A stretch of 64,000 bases of DNA, taken from assembly GCF_025370935.1 (NCBI RefSeq), contig NC_133497.1, positions 1,407,533 to 1,471,532 of the forward strand, read 5' to 3'. Position 1 is the first letter of the stretch. The number at the start of each line of letters is the position of its first letter. Below, piece by piece: positions 36,183 through 51,100 of this stretch. This DNA comes from Choristoneura fumiferana (taxonomy: Eukaryota > Arthropoda > Insecta > Lepidoptera > Tortricidae). A model generated the notes under the pieces. The model had not been told where the DNA came from. It saw only the letters and a list, made by a program, of their open reading frames with translations, and searched no databases. The position numbers and the translations under genes are program-made.

Positions 36183-39100
36183 CTGTGATTAAGTGTTATG
36201 ATATGAACGGCCTTATTTCTATGGTCTGAGTATATGGCAAATCGTTTCGAAGTCAAAGTCAGAATATTTATATTCAGCTAGCTTTTGCCCGCGGCTTCGC
36301 TCGCGTTAAACTTGGGGTAACTATTTCAAAATATAACTTGGCGATATTTTACAGACAATTATAACATTAATTATATTTACATCTATTTAATTTTAACTCA
36401 AACTTTTTCAACATTAATTTGAAATATTATAAAAACATACTTAGGTAGTCATACTTGTTATGACCATGTTTTTGCCGGATGCTGCACTTCGTGATGAAAG
36501 CAAGCCGCTTTGCACAGTGATAGTACAGGCTAAACTGAGTGATTTGACCCGCAGCAGCGGAAGTTTCACCCTTTAGGAACAGAGATGGCACCACTTCTTT
36601 AAAAAATAATTCAAAAAATTCTACAAGCTAAAGTAATAGACCGATTTCAATGTTTAATATCTCAAATGAAAACATATTATATACGTTACTTATAAAAAAT
36701 ACTTTGAAAAATGTTTACTGTAAACTTCTGGCAAAACACGGCATCTTAATTTTTTTTTTCTTACTTGATTTGTAGTTTTTACTTGATTTCTTAAAAAAAC
36801 TGTATGCAACATTAATGTTTTAATGCATATATACATCTTACCTAATACATAACAAGTATTTAAAAAAAAAACCAAAACCGATACCTTTCATATTTCACGA
36901 AATATGAAAGTTTAAGTGGGAGCACAAATTTCTTTAAAAAATATTTCAAACAATTCCACAAGCTAAACTAATAAACCGATTTCGATGTTTAATAAGTATC
37001 CCAAATTAAAGCTCATAACATTCATTATTTACAAAAAAAATGTAAAAAAAATCTTTAGTGAAAACTTTTGAAAAAAAAACGCCATCACAACTTCTCAAGT
37101 TTTTTTTCTAACCTGATTGGTTGTTTTTACTTGATTGCTTAAAAATATTGTATATTGTATGCAATATTAATGGTTTAATGCATACGTATATATATTTCTG
37201 AGTAAATAACAAATATTATAAAAAAAAACCGACACCAATAATTATAACATTTGATAAACATTGATGTACATAGTCTTTTATTTCAAATGTGACATATCTA
37301 TAAGCTGTAGCTGTAGCCGGTCCTATCAGATAAAAAGCTAATTTTTAAATAAATTCGCCAACTACTAAGCAATATATAATACAACTCAGAACCAACTATG
37401 CCGCAAACGGTATAGTTTTTTCATCTCTCCTGTTCGGAAAGTTTAATTTTCATGGGTAGATAGCCGGGTGGAAAATTGCGTTTTCATCTCTAGGGTGGAA
37501 AGTATTTTTTTTTTATTTTTCCATTAGCCACGGAGTCGAAGATTATTGAGTTACGTCAATGACACTTTTTTTTCTCGTTTCGGCATGGCCATCTAGATGC
37601 ACGTCGTGACCAAGGAGCTTATACAACACCGGAGGTTGGACGCCGAAAATCCGTTTGTTTGAAACAAGAAATTTGATCTTTATTACGTCACGAACATATT
37701 CCATCTCTTTCTTTACTTAGGTTAAGAAAGAGATGGAAGTAATTCGTGAAATGTGAAAGAAAGAGATGGAATATATAAATAAGTAATAATGGTCAAACTG
37801 CTTCGTTCGGCGTTCAACCTTCAGTTTTGTATATAAGCCCACCAAGGGGTCGCGACCAACTCGTTTTTTTATAGTCGGCCGTTATTATTCTCATTTTTTT
37901 TGTAGTATTTTACTTTCCTCACAGTCGAAATGAAAAGTAGTGTGTCTAACTCGGGTGAAATTACCCATTTCCCCTCGAACTATTTAGAAATATCTCGGGT
38001 GAAATGGGTCACTTTCCACCCTTGGTTATCAATCTACTATTGTTTTTGTCCAAATAATTACCTACTAATTTTAAAGTAATTATATTTTTTCGTAACACCA
38101 GAAAAAGACTTTTTTTATATAAATTAGGTAATTTCTTTCTTCTTTTCTTTTAACATTAAACATTAAAATCAGAGCACTAGTTTCACTTAAAGATTTCGTT
38201 GAAATTTATTTGTAAGAAAAGCGTGCATAATTAAACTTAAATATTTCGTGAAGTATGAAAGGTATCGGTGTCGGGTTTTTTTTTTAATACTTGTTATTTA
38301 CCCAGAAATATATATTGGTATGCATTAAGCCATTCATGTTGCATACAACATACAATGTTTTAAGCAATAAAGTGAAAACTACCAAACAGGTAAGAAAAAA
38401 AACTTAAGATGGCGCAAGGACCATGAAGGACATGGTTCTTGGATGGCGTTTTTTGTCAAAAGTTTTCAGTAAATATTTTTTTTTGTAATAATGAATGTTA
38501 TGAGCTTTAATTTGGGATATTAAACATTGAAATCGGTTTATTAGTTTAGCTTGTAGAATTTGTTGAAATATTTTTTAAAGAAATTTGTGCTCACATTTAG
38601 GGGCTGTTTCACCATCCATTGATTAGCGTTAACCGACGCTCTATTCGAACACAACAAATAGAGACGGCCTCACACCTAACCGCCAGTTAACACTAATCAA
38701 TGGATGGTGAAACAGGTTTTTTTTAATGCTTTTTATGAACTCAGTAATATTTACATGCATTAAACCATTCATGTTGCATACAGTTTTCTTAAGCAATCAA
38801 GCAAAAACTAGCAAACAGGTAAGAAAAAAAAACTTATGATGGCGTTTTTTGCCAAAAGTTTTCAGTAAATATTTTTTTAGTATTTTTTATTAATAATGAA
38901 TGTTATGAGCTTTAATTTGGGATATTAAATGTTGAAATCAATTAATTAATCAAATCAAAAGCAGTGGCACCATCTCTGTTCCTAAGGGGTGAAACTTCCG
39001 CTGCTGCGGGTCAAATCACTCAGTTTAGCCTGTACTATCACTGTGCAAAGCGGCTTGCTTTCATCACGAAGTGCAGCATTTTGTCTCTAACAAGTATGAC

Positions 39101-42100
39101 TATTAATACCCACATAATTATTAACTTCAAGCCTCTTTTAGTGATTGCCGGTTATCAAACAAGATTTCGCTTGAGATCTACCGAAATAATATTATATTCA
39201 AACAAGAAACGCCTTAAGTAAAAATTGCTCATTAAAAAAAAGCCTAAATAAACATTAATTGGTTGCTTTAGCTCGATCGCAGCGTTTTGTCGTGCCGGGG
39301 GAAAAGTTTAGTGTCAAAATTACCAAATCAAGTCACAATAGCTATTTAAACCTTCTTTTTAACCGACTTCAAAAATGGAGAAGGTTCTATGTTCCAATGT
39401 TTCGATCGAGGGGAATCGAGGGCAAACCTCAAATTTTATAGACACACTTATGGCGATTTTGGCATTTTTATTTAGCATTAAGATAATTTACATTCAGGAA
39501 GTAACATTTGGTAAACTGGACCTGATGAAGAAGACCGTAGATGACAAATGGAACTCGTCAAAGCTAAGTAACGCTCGTTCGTCTATAAACGATCATGACT
39601 AATATACCTAGAAAATTTTGTAGTTTGTTCAATGTTTTTTTTTTTATTTTTTTACACAGTGTAAAGTAATTTAAGATACAATATTTTAACATCAACTGCT
39701 CATCACCTTTTACGAAAGATTGCTTTTTCCGATGCAGAGACTTTCATTATTGAGGAGTCCTGGTGCTTCACCACCCGTTTTACCATATGAATTACGAGGA
39801 GCACTTCACTACACTTTCCACTTCACTACAAATCATTACTTTATAGCGTAGTTTCACCTGGATGGAACTAAACTCTGACATTCATTACCTTCCCCGAATT
39901 CGTGTTTTGAAGTTGATTCCTGTCAAACTCCTCGTTAAAGTCCATGCAAATAGGCCGGATGTACGTGCGGTAGACTACAGGAGTCGACATGAAGACCAGC
40001 GCGATGTCCGCCTGGTAGTGCCCTGCTTCACCCAGATAGCGAACTGGAATCTTAATCTCACTGACCTGAAAAAAAATCAGAAATAACTTAGACTCGACCA
40101 ACGTTGAAGTTATGGGTGAAGCAAGACGCGCGTATTTTTTTGAGTTAGGGTGAAGCTAGATGAACGTAATTTTATGAGACTTCACTTGAGGTGCATATTT
40201 TTTTTGTATTATTTTGGTTTCATACAAAATTCCAATTTATGTACAACCTCATTCTGAGTCGCCGTGTGGCCGAACTGGACTTTTGTAGTTATCAAATCGA
40301 ATGCAGCATAAATTACGCAACTCAAAAACTTACGCTTCCGAAGCCGCCTTCACCCGTACAGGCACATATTTTCAGTCGCGTAACTTCTGCTGCATCTGGT
40401 TTCAAACAAAAGCCGAATAAATGCCATAAGGGTGACTCAAAATGAGATTTACATAAAAAGAACTTTCGAATTAACTTTTACTTGATTCAGTAGAACACTC
40501 ACGTCGGACTTATGCGCCCCAGTATCCCTGGCCTCATCCCAGGGTCGGTAAATCTTTCCCAGAGCCACCGCATACGTGCTGGCTGCTTCCTGGCGCTCGG
40601 TTTTCCAGAAACAATGTGCCGCTGTAGAATTTGCATGTTAATAAATTAAGTAGAAGTGCTTAGCAATGCACCGACGAGAAGTTCCCAAAGTTGCGAAACT
40701 TTTAACGTGGGCAGTTCTAGGTAACTTTTGAGAATGTTAACTGTATCTAAAACATGTACATAAACCCATCTGCCTACGTTCTGTTTCAGAAACACAACCA
40801 CCACCTATGTGAGGTTTGGAAGACTACTACTTTTAAAGGATATGTAATAATTATAGAAATTTAGATAATTTAATTTTAAAATTATAAATATCATATTTAT
40901 TAACAGTCTATGCTATCATAAGACAAGTGGATGTTAAAGGCTCAATGATACTTGCCAGATATGATGACCCTGGTGGAGATCAGAGAGCCGCCGCAGATCT
41001 GCTTGTAGGGGGTGAAGGTCATGTCGTAGACGCCTGCGTGCCAGGGCAGCTCGCCGTGCTTCGTCCTTTTTCCGTTTATGATAAGTCTGTTAGCTATCGG
41101 CGTGGGTGTCCCGCAATCTAAAGATAAGTTAATAATTTTGTCTTAATTTTTATGTGCAAGAGATGCGGACAGCCGTGGTATGGATTTATAAAACTTTCAC
41201 GTACTTCATCTTCTCTACAGCATTCTCTTTAGCCCTGAATCTCCTTGCTGCCTCAAAGAGAGATTTATATTATTTCTGTTCGTTGCTTTCAGAACTTTCT
41301 CTTTACTGTTCCTCTATCAAAATAAACATAGGTCTATTCATTCATATAGGTACAGTTCATTGCCTATTTTTAACCGCCGACGCCAAAAGAGGGGTGTTAT
41401 AAGTTTGACCGCTATGTGTCTGTCTGTGTGTATGTCTGTGGCACCGTAGCTCTTAAACGGGTGGACCGATTAAAATGCGTTTTTTTTTAAATTTGAAAGC
41501 AGGTTTTCTAGCGATGGTTCTTAGACATGTTTTATCAGTGCAAGGTGCGCCGCTGCGCAAGCAACAATGTTACAGTTCGTCTTGTGTACAAATAGAAAAA
41601 AGTTGCGTGTATAAAGTACTTGGGTTTATCTATTGACCAAGACATGAACTGGAAATCTCACATAAAAAATGTATGCGCAAAGCTTCGAATATTGTTAACC
41701 CAATTTAATAACCTCAAGTACAGTGTAAGTAGGTCAGTTTTGTTTTGTGTGTATCACGCATTGGTGGAGCCTGTGTTCAGTTACGGCCTGAGTAGCTACG
41801 GGAGATCGTTTCCTACCCACTTAAATGAAATAAAACGATTGCAAACAAGATTCCTAAAATGCCTTGCGACCGTAAAACAGAAAAATGATTGCCATGGAGA
41901 GTATGATACATTATATAAAGTTTGCAAAATAATGCCTATTGACAAGAAAATTAAATATATTCTGGCAACGGAGTACTTTGAGAGATCAGATGTTGTGTTG
42001 AAAAGGACCCGTACCTACTCAAGTCGTCCTAAAAAGACTAAACCATATGTTATGCCGAGCGTCACCAACTATTATGGTCGCAGAACTAGTAATTACCTGA

Positions 42101-45100
42101 TTCCTCAAATTTATAATGAACTACCGAGTGAACTCATTAGGGACATGGAAAAAACAAAAAAACATATATTTAAGTTGAAATTGAAAAAATTCTTTATAGA
42201 TAATTAAAATATTATTATTTTTTTAATAATAAGTCGTGGTATAATGGCATGCTTGTAATTCAAAATGTCTGGTTTTTCTAATACTTAGTATAAAAACAAA
42301 AACAAAAAAATCTTTTTATAGTCTTAAGTCATAACATAACACTAACCATAGCAAGTCTTAATACTAACTATCCTATGTTAAGCGTTACTTGTGTTTTGTA
42401 ACTTTATAAACCAAGAGCTAAAGTGCCGACAAACTGCTCTGTAGTTTGGCACAACAAATGTAAATTAAAAATGTAACTCTTAGCAGAAATAAACTTTTTC
42501 TATCTATCTATCTTGTCATTTTTATTAATTGCAAAAGGTGGTTAAAAGTTTACAATGTGTTATAAAATAAATAAAAATAAATATCACGGGACAATTCACA
42601 CCAATTGACCTAGTCCCAAAGTAAGCTTAGCAAAGCTTGTGTTATGGGTACTAAGCAACGGGATAAATATAACTATATAGGTAGATACATACTTAAATAC
42701 ATATTAAACACCCAAGACCCGAGCACAACCATTCGTATTTTCATAATTTATAAAATATCTGCCCGGACACGGGAATCGAACCCGGGACCTCAAGCTTCTT
42801 AGTCAGGTTATCTAACCACTAGGCCATCTGGTCGTCTACTTATGTTTCATACATATAATTATAGCCGGTGAACTGTGCTACAAATTGGTGTTTATTTCAC
42901 TATTGAACTCCATGTGGTTCGTAAGTAATGATGAAAAGACTTTTAAAATAATTAATTCAACGGCCGCAGCACTGACCTACGACAACCCGCGCGTCGTTCG
43001 CTGGAAGATGCTCGCGCATGCGCGCTGTCTTAACTTGCATGGCGTCGGTGAATGGATGCTTTTCATTGCTGCTTTACTTTACATTGCTGCATAAATATTT
43101 TACTACTCCCGATTTTGAAGTATACAAATAAAATTCAAATAGACTTGTCCGTTCCGTACGTACTTACTTTAATTTTTGAAACATGGCTCCCAGCGCAAAT
43201 AAAAAAATGAAATGCTTTGAATGTGCACAAGAAATAACACGCAATGAATACCTGAAATGCTGTCTTTGTGATCATATTTTTCATCTTGATTGCACAAGCA
43301 ATGTTACTTACAGAAGATTTTTAATCATGTCCAAAAGTACCAAACTGTCGTGGAAATGTGTCAAATGTCGTACTGCGTCGGAATGTAATCCACTTGTTGC
43401 TCCATCAACATTGCTTAAATCGTCTCCGGAATTTCTTGACTTAAAGAAGAATTCAGATAATACTATGAATGAGTCACGATCTAGCACTGATAATGTGACA
43501 TTTAGAAAGCAGAGAAGAGTTAAATCTACTAGCTCTTCGCTTGATCATACGGAAATAAATTGCTCCGATACCCAAACAACATCATCATGCTCGACTCCAG
43601 TAAATGATGGGCCTTCCAGTCTACCAAATCTGACTGAGAGTTTACAAATACATAACCTTAAAGAGGAAATTGCTACACTGACTACACAACTGGGCAGTGC
43701 TCATGATGAGATTGCATGTCTTAATTCGGAAGTTTTCAGACTTACTAAAGGTTACTCTGAACTTGAAGCACAAATCGCAATGTTAAAGAAACTTCTTGAT
43801 GATGTTCACCCAGCTATCTCAAGATCCACTCCTAAGTCCAGTAAAAAAAAGAAAACCAGGAAAAGTCAAAACCGTTCTAACTTGGATTCACTGTACCATT
43901 TGTCATTTGACAATGCTAAGAATATTAAAGAGCACAACGAAGTTCCTGTAACGATCTCTACAGAAACTGGCGCACCGGAAACAACTCTTAAAGGTGACCA
44001 ACCTAGGAATGGAAAAAAACGTACTATATTTTTATTTGGAGGAAAGCAATGCGCTGGTGTGGCGCCTAAACTTGTTAATATGAGAGAGGACGACGAGCTT
44101 GTAAAATACAAGATTATGTCCTACATTAAACCAAGTGCATCAACTCAACAAATAGTTGACACAATATCAAGTTGCAAGTTCTCGGAAGGGGATAAAATTG
44201 TGCTGTCAATAGGCGAGCATGACGACAACCCTATGGAAATGATGTCTAGCTTAAATAAGGCACTGGAATGCCTTGAAAATTACCATGTCTTCATAGTAAG
44301 TATTAGAAAAAGTGAAGGCATTAAAACTGATATTGTTAATTACATGTTGCAACAAAGCTGCCTAAAAGCTGATAACGTAAAATTCATCGACATCTTGAAT
44401 AGAAACACTGGAAGTAGAAGGATATTTTTAAATAGTATGTGTAAAAAACTGAATGCAACAATAGATCAAGTCGACTACAAAACTGAATACTATGGCTGGC
44501 TTTAAAGACGATAGCAATAAAAATAAATTCCATACAAGTTCTATAGATAAAGAACATAAAGAAGTAGATCTCTGCAAAGGAAGTTCCATTGGTTCAGAGT
44601 TTAATGAAAATAATTCAGATGTCATAAACCACTTTTTTCGGCAATAATCCTAAAATAAATGAGATCCAAAATAAAAATGCCCAAGACTCAAAATTCAAAT
44701 TCAAAATTCAAATGATTTATTCAGTAAATAGGCCGCAATGGGCACTTTTACATGTCATTTTTTTAAACTACCAGCGCTCAACTCAACTCGACCATCCTTT
44801 AAAACTCATAGCACATGTAAATATTCAGAGCCTTACTGCACATAAGTTAGCACAATTAGAAATATGGCTATCATCTAACGAAGGTAACTATATAGAATTA
44901 CTCCTGATCTCTGAACATCATAGAAAAGCAGCTGAATTAAAAACTTTAAAGATATCTGGTTTTGTTCTCGCAAGCAGTTTCTGCCGATCTAGTAAAAAAG
45001 GCAGCGGAGGCGTCTGTATATTTGTTAGAGAAACGGTCTCTTTTGTTGACTTACCACATGTAAAGCAAACTTCAATTTCTAACTTGTTCGAAGTGTGCGG

Positions 45101-48100
45101 TGTTAAGGTGGAAGATATATTTAATAGAAATAGAAATAGAAAATATTTATTCGCTAAACACACAAAAATAATAACGAAAATACAACAATATGCGAACTCG
45201 CGAAGCGGTCCCAGCTCAGCATAGTGTTGGCCGGGTAGGCCAACGCTGGTCTTCCGCTGCGACCGCTTGGCGACTTCACGGAAGGCGACAAAATTTCCTA
45301 AAAAATATAATAAACAAAAAGCAATAAAACCAAAATACAAAACTAATTACTTACAAAAAAAAATAAAAAAAATAGTAATAATAATAATAAACAAAAACAA
45401 AACACACAATGGACCTTAAATAACACAACATTAAAAACACTAACCACTTACAATTTGCACTGGCATAGACCACCGACGTCGATATGACACGGACAATCTG
45501 TCGATTGCCATGTCATATCCCATCTGTGGCCCATGCCGAATGTCAATGTCAGTCATATAACTGTCACAATGATTTATTTGACTGACAGCTCTGCTTAACC
45601 TTAAAACTAGAATTTAGAGAAACCAAATAGTGTAATAATAAAATAATAATAATGAAAAAAAAAGTAAAACAAACTCCCTATTCTCTATTTGTGTTGTGTG
45701 TATACCGGCCTAATACAACAAAAAATGACAATTTTCTAACCAACCTTGAAAACCTATTAGACTTATTTAAAGAATCGCATAAAATAGTGATGTGTGGTGA
45801 TTTCAACACTAATATATTAGGTGACAAAAATGAAGCTCGTGATTTTGTGCAGTTACTGAATACATATAATCTTAAGTGCCACGTCAAAGAACCTACTCGT
45901 GTTACAAAACATAGCAGTACCTGTATAGACAATATTGTTAGCAATTTGGAACTCAAAAATGTAACCGTTATAGACCTTGCCATATCTGATCATACTCTAC
46001 AGTTTGCCACTTTTCCAGCGGTTTTGCAAAGGCGCGCTACGACTTTTTATAAATGGTCTAGAAAGTTGACACAATATAATCTTAATAGACTTATATCGAG
46101 TTTATATAATACATCGTGGCTTCCTGTGTATAATGCAAAAGATGTTGACACAGGCTTTAATATTTTTCATGACATAGTATTAATGAATTTTGATAAATAT
46201 GTACCTAATACAAAAATTAAATTGAAATCTAAAGCTAAAGAGGACAAGGGATGGTTGACGGAAGGTATTAGAACATCTTCAAAAGGAAAAGAGAATTATT
46301 CATACTGACTAAAAATAGCTCTGATGTAAACTTGTTAAAGCATTACAAATCGTATTGTGTCTTGCTAAAGCAAGTTATTACTTTAGCCAGAAAGAATCAC
46401 ACAGAGAGGAAAATTTCTGTCTCTAAAAATAAAGTGCGTGAAACTTGGAAAGTGATAAATGACAATATTAAAGGTTGTAAATCGCATGATTTAACTAGTT
46501 TAATAGGTCTATGTGATGGTGTAAAAACAGCAAACTCTATGACTGATGCGGCGAACTTATTTAATAATTACTTTAAATCTAATGTCGCACAGAATTCAAG
46601 CAATCCTCCTGGTTCAAAGCCAGTACTACCTCCTTTTGGAACCACCTCCTTTTTTACTTTTCCAGTTGACAAAGATGAGTTGAGAAGGACTATCAAGTGG
46701 CTTAAAGGGTGTACTGCCTTTTCGGCGAAATATGTTTCGCAAAATTTCACTTAGCAACCAACCTTTCGCCAAAGTTTCATTTGGCAAACTAATATTTGGC
46801 ATAACTTTACTTCGCATTTTTTTTATTTCGCAACATTTTTACATTGCAAAATTTTACTTCATCACACATTTATGTGGCAAATAATTATGTAGCAAATGAT
46901 TGGCTTAGGCAAATAACAAATTGTCAAATAACATTTGGGCAATTTTTTTACATTGCAAAGTTATACTTTAATTTGATTTGTGCGAGCGAGCGAAGCGAGC
47001 GAGCAAGACGGTTCGGAGCAGAAGTGACTTGGATAGTTTAGGTTTAGAAGGCTAAACGGGAGCGAAGCGGAGCGAACCTCCCGCCTTAGCCTTCGATGTT
47101 AGGTTTTTTTTTATAGCAGCCCGGATAAATGACACTAGAAAAGTAGGTTGGATGCCATTCAATAAGTTGCTAAATTAAGGTATGCCAATCAATACATTTG
47201 ACGAAAACATAAATGACATCTTAAAAAAATTCCAGGTAATAATTTGCATAATAATAATTTATCGAAACATTACTTGGAAAATGATATCAGTGCGAAACGT
47301 TGAGTTGGGAAATAACATTTCGCCTAAATAAAAATATGGGATAAATAGTTTGGGAGTTAATAATTTGCTAAATAATTTTCGCCGATACATTAGTAAACCG
47401 GCTTAAAGATAAAAAGTCATGTGGTTATGATGACATCTCTTCCAGTGTTATAAAGTATATCGCTGACTCAATATTAGAACCCCTCCTGTACTTAATTAAT
47501 CTTTCTTTGACTGAGGGAAAATTCCCAACTAGGCTAAAGAAAGCTAATTTAAAGCCAATGGGTTACTAATGTTTTGGCGAAAATTATTTAGCAAATTATT
47601 AACTCCCAAACTATTTATCCCATACTTTTATTTAGGCGAAATTACATTTCCCAACTCAACATTTCGCACTGATATCATTTCCCAACTAATGATTTGATAA
47701 ATGATTAGTATGCAAATTATTACCTGGGATATTTTTAAGATGTCATTTGTGTTTTCAGCAAATGCGTTGATTGGCATTCCTTAATTTAGCAAACAAACAA
47801 GCAAGCAAGCTAATGTTTTTTTCCGTTCTGTTACAAAAAAAAACCTAACATCGAAGGCTAAGGCGGAAGCTACGCTACGCTTCGCTCCCGCCTTAGCCTT
47901 CTGAACCTAACCTATCCAAGTCGCTTCTGCCTAGTCTCGTCTTGCTCGCTCGCTTCGCTCGCTCACCGCCACATGATTTAACATTTATTAAATTTTTTAT
48001 TGTATATTATCATGACTGATATACCTAACTAATGTATAAAAATTGGCCAAATGTTATTTGACTATTTGTTATTTGCCTTAGCCAATCATTTACTACATAA

Positions 48101-51100
48101 TTGTTTGCCACATAAAAGTGTGATGAAGTAAAATTTTGCAATATAAAAATGTTGCAAAATAAGAAAAATGCGAAGCAAAGTTATGCCAAGGATTGGTTTG
48201 CCAAATGAAACTTCGGCGAAAGGTTGGTTGCTAAGTGAAATTTGGCGAAACATATTTCGCCGAAAAGGCAGTACACCAAAGCCAATACTTAAACAGGGTG
48301 ACGAATTATGTGTTAATAATTACAGGCCAATTGCTCTCTTAACAATTTTCTATAAGAATTTTGAAAAGATTAAGGCAAATCGCCTATACTCTTATTTGAT
48401 TGCAAACAAAATCTTAGCTCCTGAGCAATTTGGTTTCCAGAGGGGTGTATCTACTGCTGATGCATTATTTGAACTGCCCGATTACGTATATGGTGCACTG
48501 AATCGACAAGAAAATGTTGTGGCCATTCTTTTGGATTTATCTAAGGCGTTCGATCATGTTGACCATGGCATAATGCTCGATATTTTGAATCGCTATGGCG
48601 TAAGAGGTATTTCAAACAAATGGTTTGAATCATACCTGAGACACCGGGAGCAATGTGTCTTAGTGTCAACCTTAAATCACAAATGTCGCACAATGTCTAA
48701 TATTAAATCTGACATCTCATGCATGGAATCTGGTGTGAACCAGGGGAGCATACTGGGACCAATTTTATTTCTCTTGTATGTGAATTACCTACCAGAGCTA
48801 TTGCCCAGCAAAATAATTATGTTCGCTGATGATATTATATCCATGTTATTTAAATTTAAGAGAAACGAAGTTGAAGACCTTAATAATTTAATTACAAATA
48901 ACTTGTCCACTGTTGTCAATTGGTTAAGTACGCTTAATCTAACCGCAAACATAAATAAAACTAAGTGTCTCCATTTTAGAAATATTAGGACTAATAGTTT
49001 AAGGCTAGATATAAAATCAAATAACTTGTCGGTTCTGGCTGTAAATGAAGCTTAATTTTTGGGTGTTTATGTAGATGAAAACTTAAACTTAAAAAAGCAT
49101 GTAGATTTTCTCTGTGGCAAACTCAGTAGTTTAACTTTTGCTCTGAAGCGCTTAAAAAACATTTCTTCTGTAAAAGGGGCCTTACAGGCGTATCACGCGT
49201 TTTTCAAATCACACATTCTCTATGGATTGGCGGTATGGGGCAGTTGTACTGAAGTCCATCAGCTGTTTAAATTGCAAAAGAGATGTGTGCGTATTTTAAA
49301 TGGCATTCAGTCAAACCGAGAGTCATGCAGAGCATCTTTTAAAAAACTAGGTTTGCCAACAATTCCAGCACTGTATATTATAGAGCTCTGCAAACTAGTC
49401 TTTCGAAATGCAAATAAATTTCCTTCAAATAACAATTTTAATAGCATCAGACTTAATTTGAGGTTTGCTTACGATGACCGGGCCCCTATTGCTACGACAA
49501 CCATCTACCAGCGCAGCGCTACTTACGTGGCTGCAAAAGTGTATAACACATTGCCTGTAGAAATTAAGTCACTCAAGCACACAATATTTTTGCCAGCTCT
49601 GAAAAAGTTTGTAATCAAGTTATGTCCCTATAGCTTAAATGAATATTATAATTTTAACTGTTAGTTATTAAGTGAAATGTATCTAGCTACACCCACTGGG
49701 TAAAATTAAATTGATTCTACCTGTATTGCATAACATCAGCATGATTGTACCTTATACATATAATTAATGGCTTTATTAAATAAATAAATCAAAATCGGTT
49801 CAGCCGTTTCAAGATCATCAGCTCTTTTGTTCGCTCGCTTCGTACATTTATCTCCCGGAGTATTATGATAAGATTCATGACGTTACAGCATTTGAAAATG
49901 CATGATATTATTGTTAGCAGTCAATTTACATCATTTTTACAACGCTTTTATTAGCTTTACATGTATGTTTTTTTGTAACCGACTCCTTTGAACTCGATTT
50001 TGACCCACTTTAAACGGTCAGATTTAATTTAAACTCTGTAGACTTATAAGTTGACAGACAGTTGGTACATGATTAATACAATAATCTCTTAAGTTAATTA
50101 TCAACTAACACTAAATCTACTTAAAAAAAAACTAAAAGTAAATCTACTAGGTACTAAGACTTACTAGCGCCCCACCGCGGCTTCGCACGGTCACAAATTT
50201 AAATAAAGGTCTCTATAGAAGGACACCTCACACACATTTTTCAGCTCCATTTCCCGCGCAAAGCCGGAACGCTTTTTTTAATTCATAATATTTTTTGTGT
50301 GAATGTTATTTAGAATAATTAAAAAAAACCAGCCAAGAGCGGCTATCCAGCAAAATTACAACTTTCTAGCATTGATAGTCTCTGAGCAAAGTCGCGGATG
50401 GACGGACGGACGGACAGACAGACAAGACAGACAGACAGACAGACATGGCGAAACTATTAAGGGTTCCGTTTTTGCCATTTTGGCTCCGGAACCCTAAAAA
50501 GTGATCTATAAGTATTGAAACAGTCTTGAATATGAAATATTTTATAGATAATTGGTTTCATTTTGGTCGGGATTTCTATCAACTTATAAAATTAAAAAAG
50601 TACCTAGTCATAAGTGACATTATACTAGTAGTTACAATAGATGGACAAATCGTAAAGTTTTTTCTAGATACCGATATATCTTTCTTCTTCTTCAGTCTTT
50701 CTCAACCTTCGCGGTGTAGGCCTCCTTCAATTTTTTCCACTTTTGGATCCAGTTTGAACCAGCAACGTTTTTACATCGTCTTTTCACCGCATTTGTGGTC
50801 TACCCTGAGTTCGCTTTTTCCCCCATGGCTTCCACTCTAGGAGAAGCTTGCACCACGACTGTTCACTCCAGGCCACATGGCCAGCCTACTTCCACTTTAA
50901 GCTCGCCTTCGACTTTGCTTTGATCCCGAAGCTATTTATTTGTTTTGCGGTTCATCAGCGACACTTCGACCAGCTTTTTCTCCACTGCCCTCTGGGCCAC
51001 TTGTAATCGATTGATCACGTCTTTCGTGAATACCTAGGTTTCAGCACCATAAGTGAGCACCGGCAGGATGCACTGGTTGTGGTTATATATCCTGGCTTTT

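Larger units (their letters stand above)
36446..39102. mobile_element. Large foldback element in copy B
   Basis: This is the counterpart of 10271-14340: two inverted arms of roughly 850 bp (36446-37250 and 38260-39102). It lacks the LINE and the 81-bp insertion of copy A but has its own ~630-bp insertion near the centre. Confidence 0.75.
42850..49800 (+). mobile_element. CR1-type non-LTR retrotransposon with four nested insertions
   Basis: The order is: probable 5' UTR (42850-43182), intact ORF1 (43183-44505), and ORF2 split into endonuclease, linker and RT pieces up to 49664, followed by a 3' end with AAT repeats. Nested insertions are at 44697-44780, about 45115-45650, 46708-47399 and 47560-48277. 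Removing the last two and one copy of each target duplication restores the ORF2 frame across both points, so the element was nearly full length when they landed. Confidence 0.88.

Noticed and set aside
42755..42837. tRNA gene on the minus strand
   Set aside because: Box A and box B are present, but the sequence continues into a SINE body and the acceptor stem does not close; it is a SINE head.
43183..44505. Host PHD-finger protein
   Set aside because: It is followed by CR1 endonuclease and RT on the same strand, and PHD plus esterase is the known ORF1 arrangement of CR1.
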